Origin: Bacillota bacterium
GTDB lineage: Bacteria > Bacillota > Clostridia > Acetivibrionales > Acetivibrionaceae
Direction of reading: 5' to 3'
Assembly (NCBI GenBank): GCA_023421115.1
Contig: JAEZUI010000248.1
Span: 1-16,163, forward strand
DNA length: 16,163 nucleotides
The notes under the pieces are model-generated. The model worked only from the letters and a program-made list of their open reading frames with translations, ran no database searches and was not told the origin of the DNA. Made by a program: the position numbers and the translations under genes. Positions 13,910 through 16,163 of this stretch are shown in pieces. The number at the start of each line of letters is the position of its first letter. The first letter of the stretch is position 1.

Positions 13910-14994
13910 AACACATCCCCCTTCAATATAAATGCTTTTCCATATCCTTGCTTACTTATTTTCGATTCCAAAGAAACAGGCATCATTGCATTATCGAGCC
14001 TAAAATTTGGCATCCTAAACAAATAAATACTTCCTGCCGGTACAGCCCTGTAATTAGCCTTTTCTTCACCAGCCTTCATATCAAACCCACCTACAGATAC
14101 GTAACCGCCAATACATGCAGATATTAATCTCACTTCTTCACCTAGAAATTTACCTTTAAGTGTAGAAGGATCTATAAAATTCGGAAGCCATCCATTTTCA
14201 AAAATTGCAGGAGCAGTAAGGTATATCTTTATATAATCAACAGTTTCATTTACTTCTTCATTTTTGGTTAAATCTATATCTAATGGTTTATAATGTACTG
14301 CATTTCCTTGACCTCCAAGTCTTAAATATCCTTCATCCGGAATATCTAACCCTTCAAAATCCACAACTATCTCCAACTTTTTATATCTAACCTGACTTAA
14401 TCTATACATCATAGTATCCTTTGCACTTCGTTTACTATCTTCTCTGGCTATTCCAATCTTTTCTTCCAATATGAATAAATCTTTTAAAGAACGTAAGTAT
14501 ATTTCTTTATAATTACAGCTATAATATAGCAACTCGTCTTTTGAAATTAGCCCCATAGGTATTTCGTCAACTTCTGTATCAGCTGTAAAAAAATATTCAA
14601 TATTATTGTACTTATTAAGTGAGCTCTCAATATCTTTAAAATCTTTACACATTAACTTTATTGCTTTATATTTTTTACTCCGTTCCATTTCATTCTTTTC
14701 TGACCTGGACATATTTTTTTCTATAACCAAATCTCTTGGAGCAGGATATAATACTTCATTTCCATCATATAAATAACATACTTGATTAATCTTCAGGTTT
14801 CTGGTAGGATCGTCCTTTTCATTTGCTAAATCAAGCTTTCCGGGATACTCAGCAAAATAACAAGTTCTAAGTGCTCCATATAAAGTTGTCAAATTAGGAA
14901 GTACCATACTATCCGCTCTTGTATCTTCTCCTTTACTAAATGGTTTTGAATCCCTAAAAAACAAGATATCGTATGGTTTTATTCTAATCTTCAT
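13906..14994 (-). CDS. cmr3: Cmr3, type III-B RAMP subunit
   Basis: 362 aa. The N-terminal block IKPYDILFFRDSKPFSKGEDTRADSMVLPN, then TLYGALRTCYF, is diagnostic for Cmr3. The middle LRLGGQGNAVHYK and the C-terminal ISKQGYGKAFILKGDVL complete the RAMP pattern. Cmr3 sits at the foot of the complex next to Cas10 and holds the crRNA 5' handle. The ATG at 14994 has GGAGGGAG just upstream and overlaps the cas10 end by 11 bases. Confidence 0.94.
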   Translation of the reverse strand: MKIRIKPYDILFFRDSKPFSKGEDTRADSMVLPNLTTLYGALRTCYFAEYPGKLDLANEKDDPTRNLKINQVCYLYDGNEVLYPAPRDLVIEKNMSRSEKNEMERSKKYKAIKLMCKDFKDIESSLNKYNNIEYFFTADTEVDEIPMGLISKDELLYYSCNYKEIYLRSLKDLFILEEKIGIAREDSKRSAKDTMMYRLSQVRYKKLEIVVDFEGLDIPDEGYLRLGGQGNAVHYKPLDIDLTKNEEVNETVDYIKIYLTAPAIFENGWLPNFIDPSTLKGKFLGEEVRLISACIGGYVSVGGFDMKAGEEKANYRAVPAGSIYLFRMPNFRLDNAMMPVSLESKISKQGYGKAFILKGDVL

Positions 14995-16163
14995 CCTGCT
15001 CCCTCCTTATAAATTCACATATTAGCAGGGCATTTATTAATATGTTGAAATTTTCTGCTATATCAACTAACTTAGAAATATCTTCAAACAAACTTTCTAT
15101 TTCCTCTTCCGTTAATGCGTTCTCTTGACTGGATCTATTTAGTAATCTCTTTATTTCACTTTTAAGCATTGAAGCAGGAATACTTATATCATCCTTATTA
15201 TTAAACATAAATTCATTGCCAAGTTTATTTATAAAACTGTTAGCAGCACTATTTTTAGAAAATTTATCAGAAATATCATTTAGGAGTATTGGAAGACTAA
15301 AATCATTATAATGCCATGGTAATTTAGTTTTTAGCATTTCACCAGATCTTTTAATCAGAGTAATAGCAAACATATTTTTTTCATCTCTATACTCTTTAGC
15401 TTCTTTCACTAAGGATCGTACTAGTTTTAGTACATGATGAAGAGGCGATTTGTAATGTGCTATGCATACCCCCATTGAAAGCGTAAGTTCTTCGTCATCT
15501 TTAATATATTTTCTTATAGCATCGCTTACCAATTCTTTAAATTTACGTCTTAATAAATCCATAGTTAAAAATAAGTTATTTAAAGGTACTACTCCTAGAA
15601 AGTCCTCGCCACCCGCATATACAACACTTCCCACCTTTGACTTGTCCCCAAAAGCATCTGTTCTAATCTCGCTTTTAACCCAATCTGCAAAACTTCCAAG
15701 TGCCTTAGATAAAGCCATTTGTGCTTCTTCAGTATCAATATTTTCTTTAAAATATGTTCCCGATATCCATTTCCCCATACTGTCGCCATCAAAAGCCAGT
15801 ATAGAATAATAACGGTATTTAATTACCTCAGGATGCATTTCTTTCATATACTCATCAATGTTTTTTAGTTTTTTTCTAATGGCTGCTAAGTCAATATTTT
15901 TAAATTCCTGCTCTTCTAACTTACTTTTTTCAATTCCAGAAGCATACCAACACTGCTCTGGTAATTCTCCAGAAAACAATTTTCTATACTCATTATATAA
16001 GTCTAAAGCCTCTGCTTTTAATTTGTGTTCCCAATGACACAGTGAAATACTTGCTGTTGCTGGAAATGAAGCTGTTTCTGCTTTTTCATATGACCGTTTC
16101 TGATAACATACTGCACAAAGCTTTTCATTTTTTTTCAAATACTTATCTTTGTCAAAAACTACA
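14984..16163 (-). CDS. cmr2: Cas10/Cmr2 C-terminal part (5' end outside window)
   Basis: The frame is open to the window end, so the HD domain and much of the N-terminus are missing. The TTG at 16138 is not a start. Visible parts: a zinc-ribbon cysteine pair (LCAVCYQKR), the first palm motif with two aspartates (ILAFDGDSMGKW), the cyclase motif region VVYAGGEDFLGVVP (15602-15613 encodes GGED), and the helical D4 domain at the C-terminus. Cas10 is the large subunit that makes cyclic oligoadenylates on target-RNA binding. The usual GGDD is GGED here, with the codon clearly GAG. The change is conservative (compare GGEEF in diguanylate cyclases) and activity is likely kept. The gene is followed by cmr3 with an 11-base overlap. 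Confidence 0.93.
   Translation of the reverse strand, partial: VVFDKDKYLKKNEKLCAVCYQKRSYEKAETASFPATASISLCHWEHKLKAEALDLYNEYRKLFSGELPEQCWYASGIEKSKLEEQEFKNIDLAAIRKKLKNIDEYMKEMHPEVIKYRYYSILAFDGDSMGKWISGTYFKENIDTEEAQMALSKALGSFADWVKSEIRTDAFGDKSKVGSVVYAGGEDFLGVVPLNNLFLTMDLLRRKFKELVSDAIRKYIKDDEELTLSMGVCIAHYKSPLHHVLKLVRSLVKEAKEYRDEKNMFAITLIKRSGEMLKTKLPWHYNDFSLPILLNDISDKFSKNSAANSFINKLGNEFMFNNKDDISIPASMLKSEIKRLLNRSSQENALTEEEIESLFEDISKLVDIAENFNILINALLICEFIRREQDED

Overview
The window is low-GC, strongly AT-rich DNA with tight AGGAGG-type ribosome binding sites. It looks like a Clostridia-class Firmicute, probably of the cellulolytic Acetivibrio/Ruminiclostridium kind. That placement is an inference from base composition, protein style and the 37-nt CRISPR repeat, not a database result. 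Almost every gene lies on the minus strand. The window is mainly a type III-B (Cmr) CRISPR-Cas locus with its adaptation genes, array and extra nucleases.

Layout from left to right: 1-389 is the 3' end of a plus-strand AAA ATPase gene. 409-1974 (minus) encodes a membrane GGDEF plus HD-GYP cyclic-di-GMP protein. 2151-3952 (minus) is a two-gene operon of a WYL-domain regulator followed by an SplB-like radical SAM protein. 4144-6012 (minus) is cas1-cas2-cas4, with overlapping genes. 6044-6079 is a diverged orphan CRISPR repeat in the cas1 leader. 6142-6354 is a MITE-like inverted-repeat element. 6483-7034 is the array (8 repeats, 7 spacers), and 7035-7314 its AT-rich leader. 7324-8307 (minus) is an Rpn-family PD-(D/E)XK nuclease gene with its own promoter and terminator, and with a strong internal ribosome binding site and ATG that would make a separate 63-aa C-terminal protein. 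8424-9881 (minus) encodes a CARF-HEPN ribonuclease of the TIGR02710 type. 9882-10344 holds two strong hairpins and one doubtful small ORF. 10345-16163 (minus) is cmr6, cmr5, cmr4, a CARF protein with a RelE-like C-terminus, cmr3 and the 3' part of cas10/cmr2. cmr1 and cas6 are not in the window.

How it should work together: Cas1-Cas2-Cas4 take up spacers. The array is most likely transcribed leftwards, because only that orientation ends the repeat in ATTGAAAC, the usual 5' handle of type I/III crRNAs, and because the rightmost side then carries the leader and the leftmost repeat the terminal mutation. The Cmr complex binds target RNA, and Cas10 (whose palm motif here reads GGED) would make cyclic oligoadenylates. 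Two different CARF effectors are available to respond: a CARF-RelE-like protein embedded between cmr3 and cmr4, and a CARF-HEPN RNase downstream.

The most interesting points are the Rpn nuclease gene placed inside the CRISPR locus with a likely in-frame intragenic antitoxin (RpnS-like), a short footprint of a second rpn gene just after cas4 so that the adaptation module plus array is bracketed by rpn sequences, the CARF-RelE fusion within the cmr operon, and the MITE plus orphan repeat separating the array from cas1.
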